Assembly (NCBI RefSeq): GCF_002343915.1
Contig: NZ_NETK01000001.1
Location: 6,400,001-6,464,000, forward strand
Length of the DNA stretch: 64,000 nucleotides
Direction of reading: 5' to 3'
Source of the DNA: Nannocystis exedens
Lineage (GTDB): Bacteria; Myxococcota_A; Polyangia; Nannocystales; Nannocystaceae
Part shown: piece after piece, positions 26,041 to 33,793 of the stretch
How positions within the stretch are numbered: position 1 is the first letter of the stretch
Layout of the letters: every line of letters starts with the position of its first letter
Position numbers and translations under genes: made by a program
Notes under the pieces: model-generated
What the model was told of the DNA's origin: nothing
The model's input: only the letters and a program-made list of their open reading frames with translations
Databases searched by the model: none

Positions 26041-27165
26041 ATGCACCTGCGCGACCTGGCCTTTCAGCACATCTTCTCGCGGCTGTTCGTCTACAACATC
26101 TTGTGGGAGGACAGCGAGGTCGACGAGCAGTTCCTCGAGCTCGACGAGACCAGCACGGTGCTCGGGATCTCCGGCGCCGGTTGCCGGATCGCCGGCCACC
26201 TCAGCGCCCACCCGCGGAGCATCGACGCCGTCGACATCAACCCCCATCATTTGGCCCTGGCCGCCCTCAAGACCGCGGCGGCCCAGCGGCTGCGCAGCTA
26301 CGACCTCTTCTATGATCTGCTCGGCCGCGGCGCGCACCCCGAGCACGAGTCGGTGGTCCGCTGGCTGGTGGGGACGCTGCCCGAGTGGGTCCAGCGCTAC
26401 TGGCAGCGGCGGCACTCGCTGTTCCGCCGGGCCTTTTATCGCGAGGGCCTGACGGCGCGGATGTTCACGGCGCTGACGCGGCTGGCCGGGATCGACGGGG
26501 CGTGGCTGCGGCGGCTGTGCGCGACGCCGGTCGAGCAGCGAGAGGCGATGATCGACGCCACGCTGACGCCGGTGATGCGCCACCCGCTGGTCGCGCCGGT
26601 GCTGCAGAGCCCGCTCAACCTGGTGGCGATCGGCGTCAACTTCGCCCAGCGCGACCGGATCCTCGAGTCCTCGCGCACGGGGATCGTCGACTTCCTGGTC
26701 GACCACGTCAAGCGCGTGGCGACCACCGACCTGGCCCGCAACTGGTTCGCGTGGACGGCGATCGCCGGTCACTACAATCACGACGAGCCCGACGCGGTGC
26801 CGCCGTACCTGCGCCGCGATCGCCACGCCCGCTCGTTCGGCGCGCCGACGCGGACGCGGTTCCACCGGCGCAACATCTTCGACGTGCTCAAGGAGGCCGG
26901 GCCGAACACGTGGTCGCACTACACGCTGTGCGACGCGCCCGACTGGATGCCGGCGCCGGCGCAGCACAAGCTGTTCGCGGAGATCCTCCGCACCAGCCGC
27001 GACGGCGGGATCGTGATGTACCGCAGCGTCGAGCCGCACTCGCTGATCGCCCGCCACGGGCTCGAGCGCCGGCTGCAGCCGCTGTCGGCCCGCAGCTCCG
27101 CGGCCGCGCGGCTCGACCGCTCGCGCCAGTACCAGGGCGTCAACTACTACAGGATCGTCCATTGA
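26041..27165 (+). CDS. btaA: BtaA-like S-adenosylmethionine:diacylglycerol 3-amino-3-carboxypropyltransferase
   Basis: 374 aa. BtaA transfers the 3-amino-3-carboxypropyl group of SAM to diacylglycerol, the first step to the betaine lipid DGTS. Family (DUF3419) features: FSRLFVYNILWEDSEVDEQFLEL, VLGISGAGCR in the SAM-binding site, SIDAVDINPHHLALAALK, NWFAWTAIAGHYN and DAPDWMPAPAQHKLFAEILRTSRDGGIVMYRS. The ATG at 26041 begins MHLRDLAFQHIFSRLF. It overlaps the next gene, BtaB. Betaine lipids replace phospholipids when phosphate is short in other bacteria; no convincing Pho box was found here, so the trigger is unknown. Confidence 0.9.
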   Translation: MHLRDLAFQHIFSRLFVYNILWEDSEVDEQFLELDETSTVLGISGAGCRIAGHLSAHPRSIDAVDINPHHLALAALKTAAAQRLRSYDLFYDLLGRGAHPEHESVVRWLVGTLPEWVQRYWQRRHSLFRRAFYREGLTARMFTALTRLAGIDGAWLRRLCATPVEQREAMIDATLTPVMRHPLVAPVLQSPLNLVAIGVNFAQRDRILESSRTGIVDFLVDHVKRVATTDLARNWFAWTAIAGHYNHDEPDAVPPYLRRDRHARSFGAPTRTRFHRRNIFDVLKEAGPNTWSHYTLCDAPDWMPAPAQHKLFAEILRTSRDGGIVMYRSVEPHSLIARHGLERRLQPLSARSSAAARLDRSRQYQGVNYYRIVH

Positions 27166-27776
27166 CCCCCGAACAGACCGAACACCGCGTGTTCCTCAAC
27201 CGCTATTACAAGGCGGCGCGGTCGATCTACGACGTCACGCGGAAGTACTACCTGTTCGGCCGCGACCGCGCGCTCGACGAGCTGCTGGCGGCGCCGTGGG
27301 CGTCGCTCGTCGAGGTGGGGCCGGGGACGGGCCGCAACCTCGAGATCTTGCAACGCCGCCGGGCATGGGCGCTGTACGGCGGGATCGAGGCGGCGGACGC
27401 GATGCTCGAGCGGGCCGCGGCGCGCTGCCCGTGGGCCCACTTCCAGCGCGCGTTCGCGGAGGACGCCGATTACAGGTCGGTGCTCGGGGTGCCGCCGCAG
27501 CGGATCTTCTTCTCGTACTGCCTGTCGATGGTGCAGCGCCGCGAGGAGGCGCTGCAGCACGCGCTGCATGAAGTCGCGCCGGGCGGCGAGGTCCACGTGG
27601 TCGACTTCGCCGACCTCCGCGGCCTGCCGCGCCCGCTCGCCGCCGGCCTGCGCGCGTGGCTGGAGCTGTACCGCGTGACGCCGCTCGACCCGGGCTGGCT
27701 GGCGGCGCAGGGGGCCGAGCTGGTCTTGGGGCCAGGTCGCTACTACGTGCTCGCGCGCCTGCGCCGGCCGCGGTGA
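27162..27776 (+). CDS. btaB: BtaB-like SAM-dependent N-methyltransferase
   Basis: About 204 aa from a TTG that overlaps the btaA stop (TTGA); a GTG at 27189 is an alternative start. BtaB trimethylates the amino group made by BtaA to give the betaine head group. Seen: FLNRYYKAARSIYDVTRKYYLFGRD, SAM-binding VEVGPGTGRNLEIL, GIEAADAMLERA, FSYCLSMVQRREEALQHAL and APGGEVHVVDFADLRGLP. Size and order (btaA then btaB) match the two-gene bacterial operon. The stop codon lies one base from the stop of the convergent HEAT gene. Confidence 0.85.
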   Translation: MTPEQTEHRVFLNRYYKAARSIYDVTRKYYLFGRDRALDELLAAPWASLVEVGPGTGRNLEILQRRRAWALYGGIEAADAMLERAAARCPWAHFQRAFAEDADYRSVLGVPPQRIFFSYCLSMVQRREEALQHALHEVAPGGEVHVVDFADLRGLPRPLAAGLRAWLELYRVTPLDPGWLAAQGAELVLGPGRYYVLARLRRPR

Positions 27777-27777
27777 C

Positions 27778-28836
27778 TCATGATTCCGGCGCGCGGAGCA
27801 GCGCAGCCATCGCGGAGCGCGTCGTCGGCAGGTGATAGTCGCGCAGGAGGAAGTGCCCGTCGCCGAGCTGCCACAGGCTCGGATTGTCGAGCATGGCGGT
27901 GAGCGCCTGTCGCTGCGCGGAGGTCAGCGTGTTCGCCTCGGGCGGGGTGTCGCCGTCGAACGCGATGTACAGCAGCGGCTCGACCAGGCCGAGGACGGCG
28001 AAGCCGTCGGTGCGGCGCAGGGCGGCGCACAGCGTCGGCAAGGCGCGCGCGACGTGACCCTTCGGCAGGTCGCAGAGGACGCGGCCGAGGTCGGCGACGC
28101 CCATCTCGACGCACGGGAGTCGCTCGAGCCCGGGCACGGCGTCGGGGCCGGCGAGCGCGGCGATGAGGGTGCTCAGGGCGGGCTCCGACGGGCCGTCCGC
28201 GCCGCGGAGCAGGCCGACCGCCGCGATCACGCGGACAGCGGGATCGGGGTCCGCCGCGTGCAACTGCGAAAGCGCGGGATCGTCGGGTCGCAGGTGGCCG
28301 AGGGCGAAGGCGAGGATGCCTCGAACCACCGGCGCGGGCGAGCGCGACAGGCGGGCGTGCAGGGCCGGCACGATCTCGTCCGCGCGCCGCCACATGGTCG
28401 CGAGGAAGTAGATGGCCGCCACGCACAGCCGCTCGTCGCTCGAGCCCACGAGCTGCAGACAGGCCGGGACCGCGGCCTCGGCGGCGCGGTAGATGTCGCG
28501 GAGGATCGGGTGGACGTCGGGGCCGCCGTCGTCGAGGACCGGCGGCGAGGCGATGCTGAGGGTGCCGGCGACGCTGCAGGTGAGGATGTCGAGCACCTGC
28601 GCGCGGTCGGGGGTGCGGGCGTCGACGACGAGCTCGACCAGAAACGGGGCCGCCGCGGTGGTCGCGTAATTGCGCAGGCTGTCGTCGAGGAGGGTCGCGT
28701 AGAGCTGCCGGCGGGCTTGTTGGCGCTGCTCCGGGTCGTCGTCGAGCAGCGCACGCAGGACGTCGGGCGTGCGCGTGGCCGGACCGTAGGCGTGGTGGAC
28801 GGCGGTCCAGTCGACGGTGTCGAGGCGCTCCAGCAT
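27778..28836 (-). CDS. HEAT-repeat protein
   Basis: 352 aa from the ATG at 28836 (MLERLDTVDWTAVHHAYGPA). An upstream in-frame start at 28896 would begin inside a hairpin unit and is rejected. The whole protein is alpha-helical HEAT/armadillo-type repeats, for example DPEQRQQARRQLYATLLDD, YRAAEAAVPACLQLVGSSDERLCVAAIYFLA, VPALHARLSRSPAPVVRGILAFALG and DPDPAVRVIAAVGLLRG. Such cytosolic scaffolds bind proteins; similar ones occur as immunity-like proteins near toxins, but no toxin is adjacent. No enzymatic motif is seen. Confidence 0.78.
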   Translation of the reverse strand: MLERLDTVDWTAVHHAYGPATRTPDVLRALLDDDPEQRQQARRQLYATLLDDSLRNYATTAAAPFLVELVVDARTPDRAQVLDILTCSVAGTLSIASPPVLDDGGPDVHPILRDIYRAAEAAVPACLQLVGSSDERLCVAAIYFLATMWRRADEIVPALHARLSRSPAPVVRGILAFALGHLRPDDPALSQLHAADPDPAVRVIAAVGLLRGADGPSEPALSTLIAALAGPDAVPGLERLPCVEMGVADLGRVLCDLPKGHVARALPTLCAALRRTDGFAVLGLVEPLLYIAFDGDTPPEANTLTSAQRQALTAMLDNPSLWQLGDGHFLLRDYHLPTTRSAMAALLRAPES

Positions 28837-28876
28837 TGCTAGCAGGCGTAGCACACGTCGCCCGGCGGTGTCGACA

Positions 28877-28890
28877 TGTCCTGCGGGACA
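28877..28890. repeat. 14-base hairpin unit, perfect stem
   Basis: TGTCC-TGCG-GGACA, flanked by ACA and TGT so the stem extends by two more pairs. It lies 41 bases upstream of the HEAT gene start, in its leader, and downstream of the vWA gene stop. Confidence 0.75.
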
Positions 28891-28918
28891 TGTCACCCGG
28901 GGGCGTACGAGGGGCGAT

Positions 28919-30109
28919 TCAGCCGGGCGGGACGAATTCGTCGCAGGCGTAGTCGATCACGCCGACGGCCTCCTGGAAGAACGGGCTGTAGTCGGGGGCG
29001 CAGATGCTGTCGATGATGCCGCGGTCGCCGAAGTAGCCGACGAATTCGACCATCTTGGCGGTGGGGATGCACTCCTGGCCCATCGTCTCGGCGTCGCCGT
29101 TGAGCGAGAGCATGACGATCGCCGTCTCGTTGCCGCCCTTCAGCGCCAGCAGGTCGTCGTACCAGCTCTGCGGGGTGCCGGGCGAGCCGTTCTCCTGCTC
29201 GTCGGAGATCATGGTGACGACGAGGACGGCGTCGTCGCGCAAGAAGCCGGGGTGACAGCCGCCGGCCTGGGTCTGCGGGCCGAGGGCGGTCAGCAGGGCC
29301 TCGGCCGGGCGCTCGTTGGAATTGCCGGTGGCGCCCATGTTGGCCACGCAGTCGAAGGCCCCGGGCAGGTCGGCCTGGTCCTGCGTCATGTAGCGCAGGC
29401 CGCCGTCGACCGGGCACTCGACCGGCGGCCCGCCGGCGCCCTTGTTGCGGCCGGCGCCGAGCGATTGATCGCAGGGCTCGGGCGGCGGCGGCTCCATGCC
29501 GCAGATGATGTCCGGGAAATAGACGGTCAGGCAGCCGTCGCCCGGATCGTCGGTCATGCACTTCTCATGGCACTTGTCCCACTTCTCGCCCCACTTGTCC
29601 TGGTCGTCGGTGTCGATCACCATGATGTGGTAGTCCTGGGCCTGCACCTGCGATTGAATGGTGCTGATGAAGCCGGGGAAGCTGTTGGCGAGGTTCTGCT
29701 GCTCGTCGCCCATGGAGATCGAGTTGTCGAGCACGAACAGGAAGTCGACCTTGGTGCAGCCGTCGCCGGTCGGCGGGGCGCCGAAGTCGGCCATCGCCAG
29801 GTCGAGCTTGGGGCTGGAGGAGTCGTTGCTCGTGACGCCGGCGGTCGGGTCGTCGGTGGCGACGCCGCCCGAGCTGGTCGGGACGCCGGAGTCGGAGTCG
29901 GTGCCGGTCGATTCGCCGGTGACGCCGGTGACGCCGGTCATGCTGCCCTGCGTGTTGCCCTGGGTGACGCCGGTGACGCCGGTGACGCCGGTGGCCCCGC
30001 TGGCGCTGGCCGTCCCGTCCTCGGCCGGACCGCAGCCGACGCTGCATGCAATCGCGCCCGCCATGGCGCTCGTTCGTAGGCTCCGCTCGCGCATGATCCG
30101 CTTCGTCAT
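28919..30109 (-). CDS. Lipoprotein with von Willebrand factor A domain
   Basis: 396 aa. A lipoprotein signal (AGAIACSVGCGPAEDG) is followed by a low-complexity linker with tandem VTG triplets (GATGVTGVTGVTQGN). The vWA domain starts at VDFLFVLDNSISMGDEQQNL, a complete metal-ion-dependent adhesion site (D-x-S-x-S), and continues with YHIMVIDTDDQ, RPAEALLTALGPQT and DDAVLVVTMISDEQENGSPG. Six or more cysteines after the first strand suggest disulphides in the envelope. vWA lipoproteins of this size are numerous in myxobacteria; binding partner unknown. Opens opposite the 30329 lipoprotein gene. Confidence 0.85.
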   Translation of the reverse strand: MTKRIMRERSLRTSAMAGAIACSVGCGPAEDGTASASGATGVTGVTGVTQGNTQGSMTGVTGVTGESTGTDSDSGVPTSSGGVATDDPTAGVTSNDSSSPKLDLAMADFGAPPTGDGCTKVDFLFVLDNSISMGDEQQNLANSFPGFISTIQSQVQAQDYHIMVIDTDDQDKWGEKWDKCHEKCMTDDPGDGCLTVYFPDIICGMEPPPPEPCDQSLGAGRNKGAGGPPVECPVDGGLRYMTQDQADLPGAFDCVANMGATGNSNERPAEALLTALGPQTQAGGCHPGFLRDDAVLVVTMISDEQENGSPGTPQSWYDDLLALKGGNETAIVMLSLNGDAETMGQECIPTAKMVEFVGYFGDRGIIDSICAPDYSPFFQEAVGVIDYACDEFVPPG

Positions 30110-30149
30110 TTCCGGGCAGGATCGCCCGGCCGTCGAGGCGACGTCAATC

Positions 30150-30163
30150 TGTCCGGAGAGACA
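30150..30163. repeat. 14-base hairpin unit
   Basis: TGTCC-GGAG-AGACA, four of five stem pairs plus a flanking C-G pair, in the divergent gap between two lipoprotein genes. Confidence 0.6.
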
Positions 30164-30328
30164 GGTTTCGCGGGGCCTTCAGGCCACGGTCCGAGGGAGA
30201 CACGGGCCGCGCTCGCAGGCGTCTGGCTGCGGCTCGCGCCGGGTCTCGCGGGCGCCCCGGCAAAGCGCACACGACGAGGCGAGAGACCGGCAATTTCTTC
30301 GCCGGGGCCGGTTACTTCGGCCGCGACC

Positions 30329-30898
30329 ATGACGCGAAGCTTGCTCACCACCCTGTTTTGCTGCCTGGCCGCCTGTTCGGGCGCCGGGAACACGAACGAG
30401 AGCGCCACCTCCGACGGGAGCACGACCACCGTGGAGGCCGAGGGCGCGTGCGAGTGCGACCCGGAGGCCGAGGACGAGTCCTGCGGGCCGCAGCTCTGCC
30501 CGGTGGCGTTCCTCCACTGCGAGCAGGGCTGCGAGGTGACGGACCAGCCCGACGAGGAGATCGAGCACATGCAATGCGTGCTCACGGCGCTGCGCGACCG
30601 CACGCCGGGCTTCGTCGCCTGGGTCTTCACCCAGGACGCGGCGCCGAGCTGGAGCTGGACGGGCGTGCGGATCTTCGCCGACGGCAGCGCGGCGATCCTC
30701 CGCCGCGCCACCGCTCCTTGCCAGGTCGAGGGCACCCCCGCCGCGTCCGGCCCCGACGAGACAGTCCTGCTCAAGGACACCGCCTACTTCGACGGCTGCC
30801 TGGCCGAGCCCGACCCGCTGGGGAGCTTCCAGTGCATGCAGGAGCCGGTCATGACGGCGCTGTCGGAGTGCGCGCCGCGGGTCGAGAACTGCGAGTGA
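30329..30898 (+). CDS. Cysteine-rich lipoprotein of unknown function
   Basis: 189 aa. MTRSLLTTLFCCLAACSGAGN is a clear lipoprotein signal with cleavage before a cysteine. A short Ser/Thr linker leads to a cysteine-rich stretch (GACECDPEAEDESCGPQLCPVAFLHCEQGCEV) and a globular part with WVFTQDAAPSWSWTGVRIFADGSAAILRR and several further cysteines. No family is recognised. It probably sits in the outer or inner membrane facing the periplasm. It converges on the LiaF-like gene, and the gap between them is filled by a five-unit hairpin array. Confidence 0.75.
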   Translation: MTRSLLTTLFCCLAACSGAGNTNESATSDGSTTTVEAEGACECDPEAEDESCGPQLCPVAFLHCEQGCEVTDQPDEEIEHMQCVLTALRDRTPGFVAWVFTQDAAPSWSWTGVRIFADGSAAILRRATAPCQVEGTPAASGPDETVLLKDTAYFDGCLAEPDPLGSFQCMQEPVMTALSECAPRVENCE

Positions 30899-30929
30899 CG
30901 CGCCGCGAGGGACGTGGTGCTCCCGGACA

Positions 30930-30999
30930 TGTTCTCGGGGTTATGTCCCGCGTGGCATGTCCATGAGGATATGCTTTCCAAGACATGGCTTTACAGCCA
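30930..30999. repeat. Array of five 14-base hairpin units between convergent genes
   Basis: Seventy bases in exact phase: TGTTC-TCGG-GGTTA, TGTCC-CGCG-TGGCA, TGTCC-ATGA-GGATA, TGCTT-TCCA-AGACA and TGGCT-TTAC-AGCCA. The last pairs at all five positions with a different arm sequence, evidence that pairing rather than sequence is kept. The array ends 7 bases before the stop codon of the LiaF-like gene. Confidence 0.85.
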
Positions 31000-31005
31000 G
31001 GCGGA

Positions 31006-31665
31006 TCAATCGTCGCCGGCCGGGAGGGCGCGGGCGCTGCGCTGGGCCAGGGCCTTGTGCTCGCGCTTGCGGCGCTTGCGGGCGCCCCAGGCGTTCTCGC
31101 CGGGCAGGCGCTCGTGGATCGTCAGGCTGCTGAAGACCACGCGGCCGCGCAGGCGCAGCAGCTGGCGCGGCTGGCCGGGCGGGGGCGGGCCGCTGAGCTG
31201 CTCGACCGAGCCGAGGATCGCGCCGCACTCGTTGTCGAGCTGCCAGCCGGGCGGGATGATGATGTCGAGGTTGCCGAACACGACGTTGACGTCGATCTCG
31301 ATCGGCCCGCCCGGCAGGACGGCCTGGCGCAGGTCGAGGGTGGCGTTGCCGAACACGACGCGCACGTGGGTGCGGGCGGCGACGTGCCACGCGCCGGTGC
31401 GGTCGATCGAGCTGAACAGGACGCGCATCCGGGCCGGGGTCGCGGGGACGGCCAGGGCGGCGGCGGCGGGCACCAGCGCGGCCGTCGGGGCCGGGCGCAG
31501 GTCGGCGGTCAGCGCGTCGATCTCGGCGACCGTGGTGGCGCGCTCGACGGCCTCGAGGCGCTCGTCGAGGGTGTCCTGGTCGATGAGGTCCTGCGCGTAG
31601 CCGTCGCCGAGGCGGGTCCGGGCCTGCTCGCGCGCGCGTTGCAGCTGTCCTGCCGGCGAGTCCAC
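31006..31665 (-). CDS. DUF1707 plus LiaF-like C-terminal domain protein
   Basis: 219 aa from the GTG at 31665. The first 60 residues match DUF1707, a short helical domain (LGDGYAQDLIDQDTLDERLEAVERATTVAEIDALTADL). The rest is the beta-solenoid-like LiaF C-terminal domain: RVLFSSIDRTGAWHVAARTHVRVVFGNATLDL, IDVNVVFGNLDIIIPPGW and RGRVVFSSLTIHERLPGENAWG. In Firmicutes LiaF damps a cell-envelope stress two-component system. Here the usual membrane helices between the two domains are absent, so the protein is soluble, and no LiaRS-type pair is adjacent. Confidence 0.8.
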   Translation of the reverse strand: MDSPAGQLQRAREQARTRLGDGYAQDLIDQDTLDERLEAVERATTVAEIDALTADLRPAPTAALVPAAAALAVPATPARMRVLFSSIDRTGAWHVAARTHVRVVFGNATLDLRQAVLPGGPIEIDVNVVFGNLDIIIPPGWQLDNECGAILGSVEQLSGPPPPGQPRQLLRLRGRVVFSSLTIHERLPGENAWGARKRRKREHKALAQRSARALPAGDD

Positions 31666-31729
31666 GAGGCGCCTTGTACCATGCCGGCCGCCGCGCCAGG
31701 GCCGCGCCGATCGGGTATGCTGCGGGCGC

Positions 31730-32950
31730 GTGCGGTGGGTGTGGACCATGGTGACAGCGGCGCTGACCGGCTGCGGACCGGGATGGTGGGGCCGCGCGCC
31801 GGTCGAGGTCGGCGACGAGCCGGCGACGAGCGCCGCCGAGCCGGTGGTCGAGGAGCTGGCGGCGGGGTCGTTCCACACGTGCGCGCGCCTGCGCGGCGGG
31901 CAGGTCCGCTGCTGGGGCATGGGCGCGAGCGGTCAGCTCGGCGATGGGACGGCGACGCGGAGCGAGCGGCCGGTGGTGGTGGCAGGCATCGACGATGCGG
32001 TGCAGATCGCGGCGGAGGGCGACCGCACGTGCGCGGTGCGAGGCGACGGCAGCGTGTGGTGTTGGGGCCAGAGCCCGGCGGTGGAGGTCGAAGCCGGGGC
32101 GCCGCCTGTGCGGGCCCTGCCGCAGCCGGTGGCGGGCTGGCGCGACGTCCGGCAGCTCGCGCTCGGGCTCGATCACGACTGCGCGGTGGTCGGCAGCGGC
32201 GGCGTGGTGTGCCGCGGTCAGGGCTCGCACGGGGCGCTCGGCGACGGCGGGATGTTCTCGACCGGCCCGGTCGCGGTGGTGCGGCTCGAGTCGGCGGCGG
32301 AGGTGGCGGTCGGCTACGGCTTCAGCTGCGCGCGCACGCACGCCGGCGAGGTGCTGTGCTGGGGCTGGAACGAGTACGGGCAGTGCGGCGACGCGTCGGG
32401 GCGCGACCACTTGACGCCGAGCCCGGTCGAGGGCGTGGTCGGGGCGCGAGCCTTGACGGCCGGCTTCGACCACGCGTGCGCCTCCCTGTCCGATGGGACA
32501 GCCGTGTGCTGGGGCGGCGACACGTTCGGCCAGCGCGGCGACGGCGGCGAGGCGACGGTCGGACCGCCGGCGCCGGTGGTCGGCCTGCGCGCGGCGCAGC
32601 GGCTGTCGGCCGGGCAGTTCCGGACGACCGCCCTGCTGGCCGATGGGACAGCTCGCGGCTGGGGCCGCGAGTGGGGCCCGGAGCGGCTGCTGTGGCCCGA
32701 GTGCGGCGAGCCGCGCGAGTACGTGGCGGAGGCGAAGCCGGCGTCGCCCCGACAAGCGCCGCCGGAGCCGTACTGCGCGGCGCCGGCGATGCTGCCGGTG
32801 GCCGGCGCGAGCCAGGTGGTGGTCGGGCTGCTGCACGCGTGCGCCCTCACCCACGCGGGGAAAGTGCTGTGTTGGGGCAGCGACGCGTACGGCGGGGTGG
32901 GCGACGGCGGGGTCGACGATCGTCCGCAACCGATGCCGGTGGCGTGGTGA
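31730..32950 (+). CDS. RCC1-repeat beta-propeller lipoprotein
   Basis: 406 aa. A short signal (MVTAALTGCGPGWW) ends in a lipobox. At least six RCC1/BNR-type blades follow, each with the pattern C-A-x-x-x-x-G-x-V-x-CWG and LGDG/VGDG, for example HTCARLRGGQVRCWGMGASGQLGDG, RTCAVRGDGSVWCWG, FSCARTHAGEVLCWGWNEYGQCGD and HACASLSDGTAVCWGGDTFGQRGD. RCC1-like propellers mediate protein binding; regulation of a nucleotide exchange reaction is not implied in bacteria. Two 14-base units coincide with the DGT turns of two blades. The start may also be the ATG at 31748. Confidence 0.88.
   Translation: MRWVWTMVTAALTGCGPGWWGRAPVEVGDEPATSAAEPVVEELAAGSFHTCARLRGGQVRCWGMGASGQLGDGTATRSERPVVVAGIDDAVQIAAEGDRTCAVRGDGSVWCWGQSPAVEVEAGAPPVRALPQPVAGWRDVRQLALGLDHDCAVVGSGGVVCRGQGSHGALGDGGMFSTGPVAVVRLESAAEVAVGYGFSCARTHAGEVLCWGWNEYGQCGDASGRDHLTPSPVEGVVGARALTAGFDHACASLSDGTAVCWGGDTFGQRGDGGEATVGPPAPVVGLRAAQRLSAGQFRTTALLADGTARGWGREWGPERLLWPECGEPREYVAEAKPASPRQAPPEPYCAAPAMLPVAGASQVVVGLLHACALTHAGKVLCWGSDAYGGVGDGGVDDRPQPMPVAW
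32487..32500. repeat. 14-base hairpin unit, perfect stem, in the RCC1 gene
   Basis: TGTCC-GATG-GGACA encoding SDGT of a blade. A related copy, TGGCC-GATG-GGACA, sits at the same place of a later blade, so the match may partly reflect the protein repeat. Confidence 0.5.
32637..32650. repeat. 14-base hairpin unit in the RCC1 gene
   Basis: TGGCC-GATG-GGACA, four of five pairs, encoding ADGT of a propeller blade, 150 bases after the unit at 32487. Confidence 0.4.
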
Positions 32951-33141
32951 GCGCCGCGGCGATGCGCCGCGATCGGGGCTTCAGGCGGTGACGACGGGCG
33001 GCGGGGCGTGCGCTTGTCGCGAGACATGTCCTCAGAGTCCGATCGGGCTCGACCGGGGTGGGATATGTACATTCGCGGGTCGCGGTGCAGGCATGATCGA
33101 CGGGACCGCGGCGTCGTTGCAATTGCTGCTACCTTCCGCGC

Positions 33142-33696
33142 GTGTACGACGAGGACGAGGCGACGCGAAGCAGCGGCGACGACGGGGCGGAGGCGGCGCT
33201 GCGGCGCTCGCTGTCACCGCGAGCGGTGAGCCCGGCGCGCAGCCGGCAGCTGCTCGAGGTCCGCGGGTCGGAGGTCCACGGGCGCGGCGTCTATGCCCGC
33301 CGTGACATCGACCCGGGCGAGCCGGTGCTGACCTTCGGCGGGATGCTGGTGGCGGCGCCCACGGTCTCCGACGATCTCTACGCGATGCAGGTCGGCCCGG
33401 CGTTGTGGCTGGTCAGCCCGCCCGGCTCGGAGGACCTCGAGGACTTCATGAACCACGGCTGCGAGCCCAACCTCGGGTTCGTCGACGGCTCGGTCACCCT
33501 CCACGCGCTGCGCCCGATCCGCGCCGGCGAGGAGGTGCTGTGGGACTACAGCACGTCGATGTGCGAGCCGGGCTGGAGCGTGGCCTGCTGCTGCGGCGCG
33601 CCGAGCTGCCGCGGCCGGATCGCCAGCTTCTGCGACCTGCCGCCCGGCACCCAGGCCCGCCTGCGCCCGCGCGCGCTGGCGTACTTGCGCGGGTGA
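33142..33696 (+). CDS. SET-domain protein (lysine-methyltransferase-like)
   Basis: 184 aa from a GTG at 33142. SET domains transfer methyl groups from SAM to lysine side chains, mostly in eukaryotes. The core motifs are present: SEVHGRGVYARRDIDPGEPVLTFGG (SET-N), EDFMNHGCEPNLGF (the NHS-C-x-PN knot, with G replacing S), RAGEEVLWDYSTSM (GEE-L-x-x-DY) and a post-SET-like cysteine cluster, SVACCCGAPSCRGRI. The catalytic tyrosine region therefore looks usable. No membrane segment or signal, so cytosolic. A target protein cannot be told. It is followed by a five-unit hairpin array at the convergent junction. Confidence 0.88.
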   Translation: MYDEDEATRSSGDDGAEAALRRSLSPRAVSPARSRQLLEVRGSEVHGRGVYARRDIDPGEPVLTFGGMLVAAPTVSDDLYAMQVGPALWLVSPPGSEDLEDFMNHGCEPNLGFVDGSVTLHALRPIRAGEEVLWDYSTSMCEPGWSVACCCGAPSCRGRIASFCDLPPGTQARLRPRALAYLRG

Positions 33697-33715
33697 GCGC
33701 CGGGCCTCGGGGACA

Positions 33716-33785
33716 TGTTGTCTCCGGCATGTCCTCGGGGGCATGGCCAGAAGGGCATGTTCTTGAAAACATGCTCAGCGGGACA
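33716..33785. repeat. Array of exactly five 14-base hairpin units between convergent genes
   Basis: TGTTG-TCTC-CGGCA, TGTCC-TCGG-GGGCA, TGGCC-AGAA-GGGCA, TGTTC-TTGA-AAACA, TGCTC-AGCG-GGACA, with no extra base between units. The first two pair fully when G-T is allowed; the others at four of five positions. A degenerate unit (33702) precedes them in phase. The array fills the gap between the SET gene and the opposing envelope-protein gene. Confidence 0.88.
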
Positions 33786-33793
33786 GGGAGCGA

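Noticed and set aside
28837..28896. Longer start for the HEAT protein
   Set aside because: The added N-terminus would be translated from a hairpin unit (TCPAGHV) and the internal ATG at 28836 begins the natural domain.
30930..33785. Short regularly spaced repeats that could be taken for a CRISPR array
   Set aside because: The units are contiguous 14-mers without spacers, each palindromic, and no cas gene is near.
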